A stretch of 64,000 nucleotides of DNA from JAPPLB01 sp965218555. Lineage in GTDB: Bacteria > Acidobacteriota > Terriglobia > Bryobacterales > UBA6623. Shown here piece by piece: positions 17,752 to 27,200 of this stretch. The notes beneath the pieces were generated by a model. The model worked only from the letters and a program-made list of their open reading frames with translations, had not been told where the DNA came from and made no database searches. Position 1 is the first letter of the stretch, and every line of letters starts with the position of its first letter. The stretch lies in the NCBI GenBank assembly GCA_965218555.1, contig OZ244625.1, positions 992,001-1,056,000 of the forward strand. Reading direction: 5' to 3'. The position numbers and the translations under genes are program-made.

Positions 17752-19161
17752 TCAGACCAGAAATGCCTTCAGCTTCTCCGTGTCCAAGGTGCGGGTCAGA
17801 CGGAACACCCCCGCGGGCCCGGTGGGGAAGCCCATGTACATGAAGATGTGCTGGACGCCCGCCTTCTCGTCGATCACGTTGCCTGTCGGATGCAATCCGT
17901 CGATGGCTGTTGTGGAGGGCCCATAGAGGCCGCCCTCCCGGGAGAAAAAAACGCCGTCAAAGCGCCAATCCGAGCTTCCCGCGAGCAGCGCCTCAGGCTC
18001 GATGCTCCAAAGCAGCAGCGACATCTTGCCATTGTTGAGTTGATCCAGTCCCGCGCCCCTGCGATTCGGATGAATCACCTCGAAGCGCTTCGTCACGGGG
18101 TTGTAGTCGATGTCACACGTATCCTGGCTGGCGCTGCGGATATTGGTGAACTTGGCCTTGAACGGCGGCCAACCGGCTTCAGACCATAATTGCACGTACC
18201 GCATGTTACCCTCGGCGTCCTTCGGAGGTTGGCCCCAGCTCCGCGTGATCACGATGAGCTTGCCCTCCCAGTAGAGCGGACAGGGCTCATTGGGCTTGGC
18301 CCACTCCGGCATGGCGACGTCCAGGCTCTTCCACGTCTCGCCACCGTCTTGCGAGTAGCGGATGTGCAGCATGTCGGCGATGGTCAGCGGCCCCGGATGC
18401 TTCACGTGGTGCGGGTAGCGGTTGGGCATCGAGTGCGCCAGCAGCACCAATCCGTATTTCGGGTGCTCGAACAGCCGCGGCGCGGTGTAGAGGATCGGGC
18501 CGGCCATCGTGTCGTCGCGGAAGGCCTTCGAAAAATGCTTCCAAGTCTTCCCCTTGTCGTCCGAGCGAAAAGCCCCGTGGTCGCTGATGATGACAACTCC
18601 CCCATCCTTCGTCGTCCCGATGGCGATGAGGTGGAGCTTGTAGCCCAGAAACGGGTCTTGCCCGGGATTGAACTTATAGCGATGCGACAACGGAGTGAAG
18701 CCGCCGCGGGTACGGTCCTCGGGTCTCATGCAGTCGCGCAGGTCATAGGGGTCGGACCATGTCTTGCCGCCGTCTTGCGAACGAACGACGACCGAATAGC
18801 TCGAAGTTTCGTCCTGCTCTTGATCTGCTGCCTTCCTGTGTCCGAGATTGCGGCGGTGGCTGACGATCAGAGTGTCGTCGATCATCGTGGCCACCGGCCA
18901 GCCGAAGTGGTCGTTGTCACCGGAGTAACGGTCCGGTGTCGGCAGGTTCACCGGCGCCAACTCCAGCAAGCCTTTCTGCCGCGCCTCTTCGAGCCGGGCC
19001 AGTTGAGTGTCGGACATCTGAAGCAGCTTGTGCGCCAGTTCATTGCCGGCCAGCGGCGACTCGAGCGCGGCTGCGGCGAGAGCCCGGGCTTCCTGCCGGG
19101 AGCCCGCCGCCCAGGCCGCCGTAACGGCCTGCAAGAGGGACCTTCGAGATGTTCGTGTCAT
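17752..19161 (-). CDS. Tat-exported sialidase-family (BNR/Asp-box) protein, subgroup B
   Basis: A close paralog of the protein at 22669: the two share long identical stretches such as GLLELAPVNLPTPDRYSG and NIRSASQDTCDIDYNPVTKR. Asp boxes are SQDGGKTWS, RSDDKGKTWK and SQDGGETWK. The leader TRTSRRSLLQAVTAAWAAG is Tat-like. The start at 19161 follows GAGGAAG by five bases; the longer frame to 19200 would overlap the gene upstream. It begins 10 bp after the stop of the subgroup A gene at 19172, indicating one transcript. Confidence 0.87.
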   Translation of the reverse strand: MTRTSRRSLLQAVTAAWAAGSRQEARALAAAALESPLAGNELAHKLLQMSDTQLARLEEARQKGLLELAPVNLPTPDRYSGDNDHFGWPVATMIDDTLIVSHRRNLGHRKAADQEQDETSSYSVVVRSQDGGKTWSDPYDLRDCMRPEDRTRGGFTPLSHRYKFNPGQDPFLGYKLHLIAIGTTKDGGVVIISDHGAFRSDDKGKTWKHFSKAFRDDTMAGPILYTAPRLFEHPKYGLVLLAHSMPNRYPHHVKHPGPLTIADMLHIRYSQDGGETWKSLDVAMPEWAKPNEPCPLYWEGKLIVITRSWGQPPKDAEGNMRYVQLWSEAGWPPFKAKFTNIRSASQDTCDIDYNPVTKRFEVIHPNRRGAGLDQLNNGKMSLLLWSIEPEALLAGSSDWRFDGVFFSREGGLYGPSTTAIDGLHPTGNVIDEKAGVQHIFMYMGFPTGPAGVFRLTRTLDTEKLKAFLV

Positions 19162-19171
19162 AACGGCTTCC

Positions 19172-20347
19172 TCACGAGTAGAACCAGTCCACGTCAACAA
19201 TCTTCAGCCTCAGATCGGTGTCGCGCGACATCGATCGCGAAGAATGGTAATAGGCTACGAGCGCTTCGCCGCCGGCAAACGAGATGGACGGGTACCCGCT
19301 GATGTAACCCTCGCGACGCTCGATATCCTTGAAGTTCGTCCAGGTCTTGCCCTCGTCCTTGGAGATTGCCGCCGTGAGCGGATTTCGCGGGTAGTGGTAG
19401 CTCGTGCCGCCGGGAACGGTGAGAGCTTCCGGTGTCGCGTTGTTCCAAACGAACACGAGATCTCCTGTCTCGGGAATGGGCTTGATGCAATTGGCCGCCG
19501 ATGGTGAGGGCAGCTCGGTCGCTTCAGCGTCCGACCACGTCTCGCCGCGATCCTTGGATTCGGAGCGGTAGATCTTCCCGAGAGTGGTCCGCATCATCGA
19601 CAACAGCGAGCCGTCCTCGAGCTCGACCACACCCGGCTCCTCGGCGCCGCGCTTGGGAAGATCGACTCTCTTACGGCTCGTTTGCCACGTCTCTCCCTCG
19701 TCATCGGAGTAGAGACAAAACGCGTTGTAATGATCCCCCCGGCCGTAGAACTCGCCCCAATGGCACGGCAGGATGATCCGTCCCGAACTGTGCAGCAGAT
19801 TGTGGTCGGCGTTGGTGAAGTACACACCTCCGGTTGGTGAGATCTGCACCGGCTCGGTCCACGTTTCGCACTCGTCCCGAGACCGCTTGAGGTAGATCTT
19901 CAGATCGCGGTTGGCAATGTCCCGTACCGTGAAAGAGAAAAGGATCTCTCCCGAGGGCAAGCGCAGCAGGTTCGGGTGCTTCACATTGTCCACACCGAAG
20001 TTTTCCTGTAACGTGATCTTCCCGCTCCAGGTTCGTCCGCGGTCCTTGGAGACACGCGCGGCGATCCGGCAGGGCGCGGCGTCACCGCTGCCGGCTGTCG
20101 AGTAAGGCGATCGAAAGATCCGCGAGGGCTTCTTGACGTAGTATTCGCACCAAACCAACAGCAGACGATCGTCGCTCAGCGGAAAGATCTGCTGATGGTC
20201 ATGGCGCGGGTTCTCCGGTGTCCAGGGGCAGACGCTGAGCGAGTACTTCTCGCCGATGCCCGCTTTGGCGGCTGCCCGTCGTGCCGGCAGCGCCGATGCT
20301 GCCAGGCCGGCGAACGAAAGAAAATATCTGCGATTTACTTCAGTCAT
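19172..20347 (-). CDS. Tat-exported sialidase-family (BNR/Asp-box) protein, subgroup A
   Basis: The 391-residue protein has the subgroup A signature (SLSVCPWTPENPRHDHQQIF), a leader with NRRYFLSFAGLAASAL and five Asp boxes (SKDRGRTWS, SRDECETWT, SDDEGETWQ, SKDRGETWS, SKDEGKTWT). It is closer in sequence to the protein at 8077 (shared EGYISGYPS and SYHYPRNPL) than to the one at 15017. The start overlaps the last codons of the 20340 gene by 8 bp, so translation is likely coupled. Confidence 0.86.
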   Translation of the reverse strand: MTEVNRRYFLSFAGLAASALPARRAAAKAGIGEKYSLSVCPWTPENPRHDHQQIFPLSDDRLLLVWCEYYVKKPSRIFRSPYSTAGSGDAAPCRIAARVSKDRGRTWSGKITLQENFGVDNVKHPNLLRLPSGEILFSFTVRDIANRDLKIYLKRSRDECETWTEPVQISPTGGVYFTNADHNLLHSSGRIILPCHWGEFYGRGDHYNAFCLYSDDEGETWQTSRKRVDLPKRGAEEPGVVELEDGSLLSMMRTTLGKIYRSESKDRGETWSDAEATELPSPSAANCIKPIPETGDLVFVWNNATPEALTVPGGTSYHYPRNPLTAAISKDEGKTWTNFKDIERREGYISGYPSISFAGGEALVAYYHSSRSMSRDTDLRLKIVDVDWFYS

Positions 20348-22328
20348 GCGGTGCGGCTCCCTTCGTTAAGCCTGGAGTTGAAATCTTGAAGGAACGCATC
20401 TTGAGCGAGATACGGCGGTCCGTTGGAACGACCTGCCTTTCGTAGTAAGTCACGAAAACCTTGCCGTCGATGAACCGCAAACTCGGATAGGAAAACGCCT
20501 TGGTTCGATCGGTTTCCAGGTTGAGATAACCGAACCAACTTTCTCCCTCATCGTCGGAAAGTGCAATCGTCAGCGGTGTTCGATCGGCGCCGTGTTTGCC
20601 CCGGCTGTTGTAGTTCCACACCACGGTCAGCCAGCCGGTGCCGGGATCCCGACGGACGGCCGCCGGGGATTCCGGGGAAACGAGGGCGGTGACTTCCGTC
20701 GCTGGCGACCAGCTATCGCCGCCGTCACGCGAAATGGAGCGATACTGGCGGTGGGTCTGCGTGCGCATCAGCATGAGCAGCCGGCCGTCCTTGAGCTCGA
20801 CGGCATACGGCTCCATGAGCCCGCGCCCCGGCCCCGCCAGCATCGACCGGCTCTGTTGCCAAGTCTCCCCGTCGTCGTCGGAATAAAGGCACCACGATCG
20901 GATGTCCTTGCCGCTTGCGTCTGGCCGGTCCCACGGCCACGGCGTCGAGAGAGGCAGTAGCAACCCGCCCGTACTTAAACGGATCGCTCGATTGTTCAGC
21001 GCGATATGCCTTCCAGGCGACGGAGGCGTAATCCGGCGCCGGCGCGTCCAGGCCGCCGGGTCCTTATCGATTCTTTCTTCGTCGCGGCATCGGAACATGG
21101 CGACCCAGGCCTCCGTGAGTTCCTCGCGGCAACGAACAAAGAGAAGCAGCTCACCGTCGCCGCGCCGCAACAGGCTCGGCTGACGCATACTCTTGCACTC
21201 ACCGTCCGCGGTGACCACGGGAAACGGCGCATCCCATGTCACTCCCTGGTCGCTCGAAACCATTCCCATGACGCGCGAGTCGTCTTGGTCGGTCGTGCCG
21301 GTCAACCACTGTGAGAACGCCAGGAAGTAACGCCCGTCCCGCAACTTGACCATGTCGGCGCCCATGTTTCTCGGGTAGCGTTCGGACGCGGCAACCAGGG
21401 TTTGGACGTGCTTGTCCTTGAGATGCGCGCGCGGCGGAAAACCACTGTCGAGGGGCACAGATGAAAGCTCGACGAGCGCTTTCGGAAGGCTCGTTCCCTG
21501 CGGCTTGAGACACCAAAGGGCGCCAGTCGATTCGATCCCGGCCGCACTCTGGGCGCCCCAGCCCTCAAACCCGACCGCCGAAAGCACAAGCTCCTTGCCG
21601 GGGTCCGTCGATCGCCGGGGGTCTTCGGAGAAGCACAGCGCGTCTCCCGGCTCGAAGCCGCGAATCACGATCGGATCGCCGTCATGCTCCTTGAACTTTC
21701 CGAAGGTGATGATTTGGTGTACGTCCGCGGACAAGGCGAAGTCAATGACCTTGGCTCCGCGACCCCGGGTTGACCCGGTCGAAAGGTCGAGGTCCATTTG
21801 GGGGTCCCAGCGCCGCATTCCCAAGCGCAGTGTTCCCGATTGAGAAACGGCGGCCTTCAGATGGGGCTCTTTGGCAACGATCTTTTCGCTTCGCAGAACA
21901 AGCGTTCCACCGGCCTGGGCGCTGAAGCGGGTTCCCTCTAGATCGATCGCGAGTTTCTGGCCGATCTCGAGCGTTCCGCGCTTGGCGGCTAGCGATAGCG
22001 GCTTGCCGACCACGGTATCGGCTCCCGTAAGCACCAGCTTGCCCGGCCCATCGAGGAAGACCACCGCATCCTTGTCGGCGAGTTCCACTTCCAGCCGTCC
22101 GACGGAAGAAGCGCCCTCCAGCACGACATCCGCTTGCGACTCGAATCGTGCTATGTCCTTGGTTCCAGGCACAACATCGCCGGTCCAGTTACCCGCGTCC
22201 GTCCAGCGGTCCGTGCTCGCGGCGCCCGTCCAGATAATGGTTCTCACCCCTGCTGGAAGGGCTGAAGGTACCAGGGCGAGGCAAAGTCCGAGAGCGGAAG
22301 TGAGACCCCCTCGTCCGAGTAGCTTCAT
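20340..22328 (-). CDS. Secreted sialidase-family protein with N-terminal autotransporter-repeat-like region, subgroup D
   Basis: From ATG 22328 a Sec signal peptide (LTSALGLCLALVPSALPAG) leads into about 260 residues of short beta-strand repeats. These start WTGAASTDRWTDAGNWTGD, the opening typical of autotransporter/PEP-CTERM beta-helix regions. The C-terminal 370 residues hold a sialidase propeller with Asp boxes SSDQGVTWD, SDDDGETWQ, SRDGGDSWS and SDDEGESWF. The combination suggests a substrate-binding or adhesive stalk attached to a glycosidase-like head. Its start codon overlaps the stop of a dehydrogenase remnant upstream (ATGA), and its 3' end overlaps the next gene by 8 bp. Confidence 0.8.
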   Translation of the reverse strand: MKLLGRGGLTSALGLCLALVPSALPAGVRTIIWTGAASTDRWTDAGNWTGDVVPGTKDIARFESQADVVLEGASSVGRLEVELADKDAVVFLDGPGKLVLTGADTVVGKPLSLAAKRGTLEIGQKLAIDLEGTRFSAQAGGTLVLRSEKIVAKEPHLKAAVSQSGTLRLGMRRWDPQMDLDLSTGSTRGRGAKVIDFALSADVHQIITFGKFKEHDGDPIVIRGFEPGDALCFSEDPRRSTDPGKELVLSAVGFEGWGAQSAAGIESTGALWCLKPQGTSLPKALVELSSVPLDSGFPPRAHLKDKHVQTLVAASERYPRNMGADMVKLRDGRYFLAFSQWLTGTTDQDDSRVMGMVSSDQGVTWDAPFPVVTADGECKSMRQPSLLRRGDGELLLFVRCREELTEAWVAMFRCRDEERIDKDPAAWTRRRRITPPSPGRHIALNNRAIRLSTGGLLLPLSTPWPWDRPDASGKDIRSWCLYSDDDGETWQQSRSMLAGPGRGLMEPYAVELKDGRLLMLMRTQTHRQYRSISRDGGDSWSPATEVTALVSPESPAAVRRDPGTGWLTVVWNYNSRGKHGADRTPLTIALSDDEGESWFGYLNLETDRTKAFSYPSLRFIDGKVFVTYYERQVVPTDRRISLKMRSFKISTPGLTKGAAPHD

Positions 22329-22576
22329 GCCGCGCCCTGCCTGACAATGTTGATGAGCGGTTGACCCTCCGCCAGTCGGCGAACATTCCCGGCGACATCC
22401 CGCACCCGAGCTTCGAGCATGTGGCGGGTCCAACTCGAACAATGGGGCGACAGCAGAACATTGGGTAGTTCATGAAACGGAAAGCGCGAGGGAAAGCACG
22501 TCTCGTCGAGGCTCGACGGATACCGCCGCCGCACGGCGGCCAGCGCCATTCGGCCCACCAAGACGATCTCACAATT
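22325..22576 (-). pseudogene. C-terminal remnant of a D-2-hydroxyacid dehydrogenase
   Basis: One frame reads SRFPFHELPNVLLSPHCSSW and then VRDVAGNVRRLAEGQPLINI, the C-terminal end of D-isomer-specific 2-hydroxyacid dehydrogenases (PNV.L.PH.S with the catalytic-pair His, then the last helix). The Rossmann domain and active-site Arg and Glu are absent; the preceding sequence ends against the start of the sialidase gene at 22669. The family also has an intact member at 44272. It lies between two sialidase genes, and its stop overlaps the ATG of the 20340 gene, so an intact dehydrogenase probably once formed part of this operon. Confidence 0.65.
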
Positions 22577-22668
22577 TTCGTCCCCCGGTCTTTGCCGCTG
22601 CCGCCGCGCCCTGCGCAAAGGACCCTTCCCGCAGAGTGATGTGACCACAGGGCTCCCGCCTCGCCGAG

Positions 22669-24099
22669 TCATCCCCGCACCGGTCCTGCGGCCAGGAATG
22701 CCTTGAGCTTCTCGGTGTCCAACGTGCGGGTCAGACGGAACACGCCGGCCGGCCCCGTGGGGAAGCCCATGTACATGAAGATGTGCTGGACCCCTGCCTT
22801 TTCATCAATGACATTGCCGGCAGGATGCAGGCCGTCAACGGGGTTCGGTTCGCGCCAGAGGAGGCCGCCCTGCCGCGAGAAGAAAGTGCAGTCATAGCGC
22901 CAATCAGAACTGCCTGCGAACAGCGCCTCCGGCTCGATGCTCCAAAGCAGCAGCGACATCTTGCCGTTGTTGAGTTGACCCGGCCCGGCGCCCCTGCGGT
23001 TGGGGTGGATCACCTCGAGCCGTTTCGTCACCGGGTTGTAGTCGATGTCGCACGTATCCTGGCTGGCGCTGCGAATGTTGGTGAACCTGGCCTTGAACGG
23101 CGGCCAGCCCGTTTCGGACCATAACTGAACATAGCGCGCGTTCCCGTCGGCATCTCTCGACGGTTCGCCCCAGCTTCGTGTTATGAGGATGAGCTTGCCA
23201 TTCCAATAGAGCGGGCAGGGCTCGTTGGGCTTGGCCCACTCCGGCATGGGGACATCCAAACTGTTCCACGTCTCACCGCCGTCTTTCGAATAGCGGATGT
23301 GAACGGCATCGGCGATGGTGACCGGGCCGGGGTGCTTCACGTGATGCGGGTAGCGGTTCGGCATCGAGTGCGCTACCAACACAAGGCCGTACTCGGGGTG
23401 CTCGAAAAGCCGCGGCGCGGTGTAGAGGATCGGGCCGGGCATCGTGTCGTCCCGGAAGGCCGTCGAAAAATGCCTCCACGTTTTCCCCTTGTCGTCCGAG
23501 CGAAAAGCCCCATGATCGCTGATGACGACGACTCCGCCATCTTTCGTCGCGCCGATCGCAATGAGGTGGAGCTTGTAGCCGAGATAGGGGTCTTGCAGCC
23601 CGGCATTGAAGCGATAGCGGTGCGACAGGGGTATGAAGCCGCCGCGAGTGCGGTCCTTGGGTTTCATGCAGTCGCGAAGATCGTACGGCTCTGACCAGGT
23701 CTTGCCCCCATCCTGTGAACGGACGACGACCGAGTAGGTCGAAGTTTCGTCCATCTTTTGGCCCTCGCCATGTGCGTGACCGATAATCCGGCGGTGGCTG
23801 ACGATCAATGTGTCGTCGATCATCGTAGCCACGGGCCAACCGAAATGGTCGTTGTCACCGGAGTAACGGTCCGGTGTCGGCAGGTTCACCGGCGCCAGTT
23901 CCAGCAAGCCTTGTTGGCGTGCCTCTTCGAGCCGGGCCAGTTGGGCGTCGGACATCTGAAGCAGCTTGCGCGCCGACTCGTTTCCGGTCAGGGGCGACGC
24001 GAGCCCTGCCGCGGCCAAGCCCCAGGCCTCTTGCCGAGATCCGCCCGCCCAGGCCGCGGCAACGGCCTTCAGAAGGGAACGTCGAGATGTTCGCTTCAT
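22669..24099 (-). CDS. Tat-exported sialidase-family (BNR/Asp-box) protein, subgroup B
   Basis: The 476-residue protein is a near-duplicate of 17752, with the same leader style (KRTSRRSLLKAVAAAWAGG), the LARLEEARQQGLLELAPVNL segment and Asp boxes SQDGGKTWS, SDDKGKTWR and SKDGGETWN. AAAGGAG sits six bases before the ATG. It is the first sialidase gene after the TonB receptor (190-bp gap), so it may be read from the receptor promoter or from its own. The high identity to 17752 indicates a recent duplication. Confidence 0.87.
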   Translation of the reverse strand: MKRTSRRSLLKAVAAAWAGGSRQEAWGLAAAGLASPLTGNESARKLLQMSDAQLARLEEARQQGLLELAPVNLPTPDRYSGDNDHFGWPVATMIDDTLIVSHRRIIGHAHGEGQKMDETSTYSVVVRSQDGGKTWSEPYDLRDCMKPKDRTRGGFIPLSHRYRFNAGLQDPYLGYKLHLIAIGATKDGGVVVISDHGAFRSDDKGKTWRHFSTAFRDDTMPGPILYTAPRLFEHPEYGLVLVAHSMPNRYPHHVKHPGPVTIADAVHIRYSKDGGETWNSLDVPMPEWAKPNEPCPLYWNGKLILITRSWGEPSRDADGNARYVQLWSETGWPPFKARFTNIRSASQDTCDIDYNPVTKRLEVIHPNRRGAGPGQLNNGKMSLLLWSIEPEALFAGSSDWRYDCTFFSRQGGLLWREPNPVDGLHPAGNVIDEKAGVQHIFMYMGFPTGPAGVFRLTRTLDTEKLKAFLAAGPVRG

Positions 24100-24289
24100 G
24101 ATGAACTCCTTTCAGGTGCGCCGCAACGGAATCGGTCGCCACCTCCTGGCGGCAGCGTCATGGCGTTGCCCGCTCAACGCACGCTGTCCCGCCTTCCCCG
24201 GTTCCGGGGTTAGCCGGCTCGCGGAAACGGGCGGCCGGCACCGCCACCGAAGCAGCACCGGCCGCAACGGTCAAGACCTCTCGGGACGC

Positions 24290-27200
24290 CTACCACAAGT
24301 AGCGGAACCCGATCTCGAGCTGCCGCGCTTCATTGACCTGGCGGTTGATCGTTCCAAACCGGGCCGAACTCACGTTTGTGTTGGGCCTGCCGAAACGCAC
24401 TCGGTTGAACGCGTTGAGCATGGTCACATACACTTCGGCCGTGTGGGTCTCTCTTGGCTTGAACAACTTCGTCAAAATGAAGTTTTCATTCAGGAAGAAA
24501 GGCTCACGCAAGTTCGACAGCGTCCGGCCCAGAGTCCCAAAAGTGGGCACGCCTAATGCGTTCAGTCCCGGGTCTTCGAAGGCGTCGGGGTTGATATAGC
24601 GATGCACGGCGGGATCGAAGTCACCCGAGAACCCCTGGAGCGGTGCGCCCTCCATGCGGTTGGGTCTGTTCGTGCCGCCGAAAATGGGAAGGGACTGGCC
24701 TGAGGTGAGGCCTATCGGTCTTCCCGAGAAATAGCGCATGGACCACGAGAGTCTCCAGTTGCCGAAGATATTACCGGCAGTGGTATTCAGCCATTTCTTT
24801 CCCGGTCCGAACGGAAGCTCGTAAACGGCGCTCGTCACGAACGTGTGTGTTTGGTCGTTGAATGACAATGCCTTCTCGAGGAACCGGCGATTGGTGTCGA
24901 GCGCGAGTCGATTCCCTCTTCCTCGGTTGTCTCCGCCCGTGTCGATAAGCTTCGATAAGGTATAGGCGTTCAGGAAGAAGAAATCGCCGGCGCGCTTGTC
25001 AAACTTGATCTGTAATGAATGGTATTGAGAAAAACCATTCCCCTGATGTCTGTTGCGCAGGTTCTGATATTGCGGGAAAGGACGAATCGCCCGGCCCACT
25101 GTTCCTCTGAAGCTTGAAAACGGCTTCTCTACACCGGCTGCCACGGCCAAGGGGTCATTGATGTTCCTGTTGAGAATCGGCGCGAGAACGGGGTCATCGA
25201 GGACGCTTGGCGGCAATTGCTGAATGTTCTCCAACTGCGACGGCAAGCGGCTGGCTTTGTTGCCGACGTAGGAGACATCGAGAAACAGGCCCTTTGGCAG
25301 TTCCCTCTGTATCCCGAATGACCAGTTTGTGCTGAAGGGAGGGACGCCGCTGCGAGGATGCACGTAGTCGGCGGTGCCCCCGTTTTTCAACGTGGGGTCC
25401 ACACTGGGGAGCGTAATGTTTGCCGCCGGTACCCCGTCGTTGATGTTGAACGGGTGGGTGATCCCTTGATCCTCGCTCGTGCGCACGTCGGTGAAGATCA
25501 TCCCCTCCCTGGGGGTTCCGTTCAATACCGTATGCGAGGGAGCAAAGCCGTAGTACACGCCTATGCCACCGCGGAATACGGTCTTCTCGTTCCAGCGATA
25601 GGCGAACCCGAACCTGGGGGCCCAAGACTTGTAGTAGGTGTCGACCAACTGGCTGCGTCCTATGCGTCCGGGGCCCTCCCCTGCAAACACCAAGGCCCCC
25701 GGCAGCCCGTCCGCGCCAGGGTTGGGTACATCGAGATAGACAGCGGAAACGTTGTCCTCCGCGTCTTTGTAGGGATAGGGGATGTGGTAGCTGATCCCAA
25801 GGTTCAGCGTCAGTTTGTTGGTCACCTTGAGGTCGTCCTGGAAAAAGACCTCCACTCGCCGCATCCTCTGCCTCTCCTGTACTTCCGGCCGCCAAATCAA
25901 TCGCGACGACTGATAGACATCTCCCAGCAGAAAACTGGCCATCCCATGGCCTAGTTGTCCGACGTTGGGTGCGTCCGGATCGGAAGTGCTGCGGTTGTTG
26001 AACGCGAAAGTTCCAACCACGTTCAAACCCCGGCTCGTATTGTCGTGACTCAAGACCCCGGTGAAGCCGAACTTGAACTGGTTGCGCCCCTTGGTCCAGT
26101 TCGTCGTAGTACCGAACGTGTGGTGCTTCCTGGTGCTCCGGAAGATCTGGCGGTTCGCATTGCCCAGCGGGCCAAAGATGCTGCTGATATTGAGACGGGG
26201 GGTGATGCCGGGTACGGACGGAATACCGCTGATGCCCAATGCCTCGGTTCCCGCAACGTCAGTGATGCCCACGTTGATCTGCGGCCCGATCCAGGGCGCG
26301 ATGGCAAAGCGAAACTCCGTGACCAGCGAGGACGACCACACACTGCTGTGGGAAACCATGTAGTTGTTGTTGTTGAAATCGGATGCGTCACCGGGTCCGA
26401 GAGGACCTTCATATCCGCTGGGTCGGACTCGATCTCGGCGGGTCCCGAAATAGGAGCCTCGCGTGATTTGGTTGGGCGTCCAGGAGTGGTCGATCTTCAC
26501 GTTCGGCAGCCACACGTTCTCCCCAGCCCCGCCAACGATGACATGGTTGTTGATAATACCCGGCGAGATCGGGTCGACCATCAAGGCCGCGCCGTTTCGT
26601 CCCACCGCCCCGATTCGATCTGAGGGAATCACGTTGTCGCGGAATGGCTCCCGGGTGAATCCCCCACTGCCATTGTCCATGGTGGTCGATGGGTCGAAGA
26701 TCTGGCGCAAGCGGCCGTCGGGAAACACATATTCTGAAAAGTCCCCCTGTTTCATAAGCGGGGTCGGCACGGTAATCCGACGGGCCGCGTTCGCCTTGCC
26801 CCGCCGGCTGTAGCGTGTGATGAGACCAAAGAAGTGGGTCTTTCCCTTGACGATCGGCCCGCCCACGGTGATGGTGCTCTCGTTGATCTTGGTCGGAGAC
26901 GGCCCGGAGGCGAAAAACCCTCGTGCATTGAAAGCGTCATTCCGTGAGAGGTGGGTGAAGCTTCCATGAAACTCATCGGTCCCGGACTTGAAGGTGAACT
27001 GCGTGACAGCGGTCCCGATCGGGTTCTCGGCCCCATACTGCGCCGTGTTGAGCTTGAACTCCTCGATGGCTTCGAACGGTGGAGGCCAGGAATTCATGAT
27101 GCCCGGACGGTTGATGAGCTGCCAATTGTGACCATCCACCTGCAGCGTCGAGCTGTTGAGCTGACCCCCGTTGATGGTGTGGTTCGAGGAGTCACCCGTG

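Noticed and set aside
16360..19302. Long plus-strand frames (16360-17310, 17332-18189, 18190-19302) across the sialidase cluster
   Set aside because: They mirror the minus-strand sialidase genes and repeat wherever those paralogs repeat, as expected of antisense shadows.
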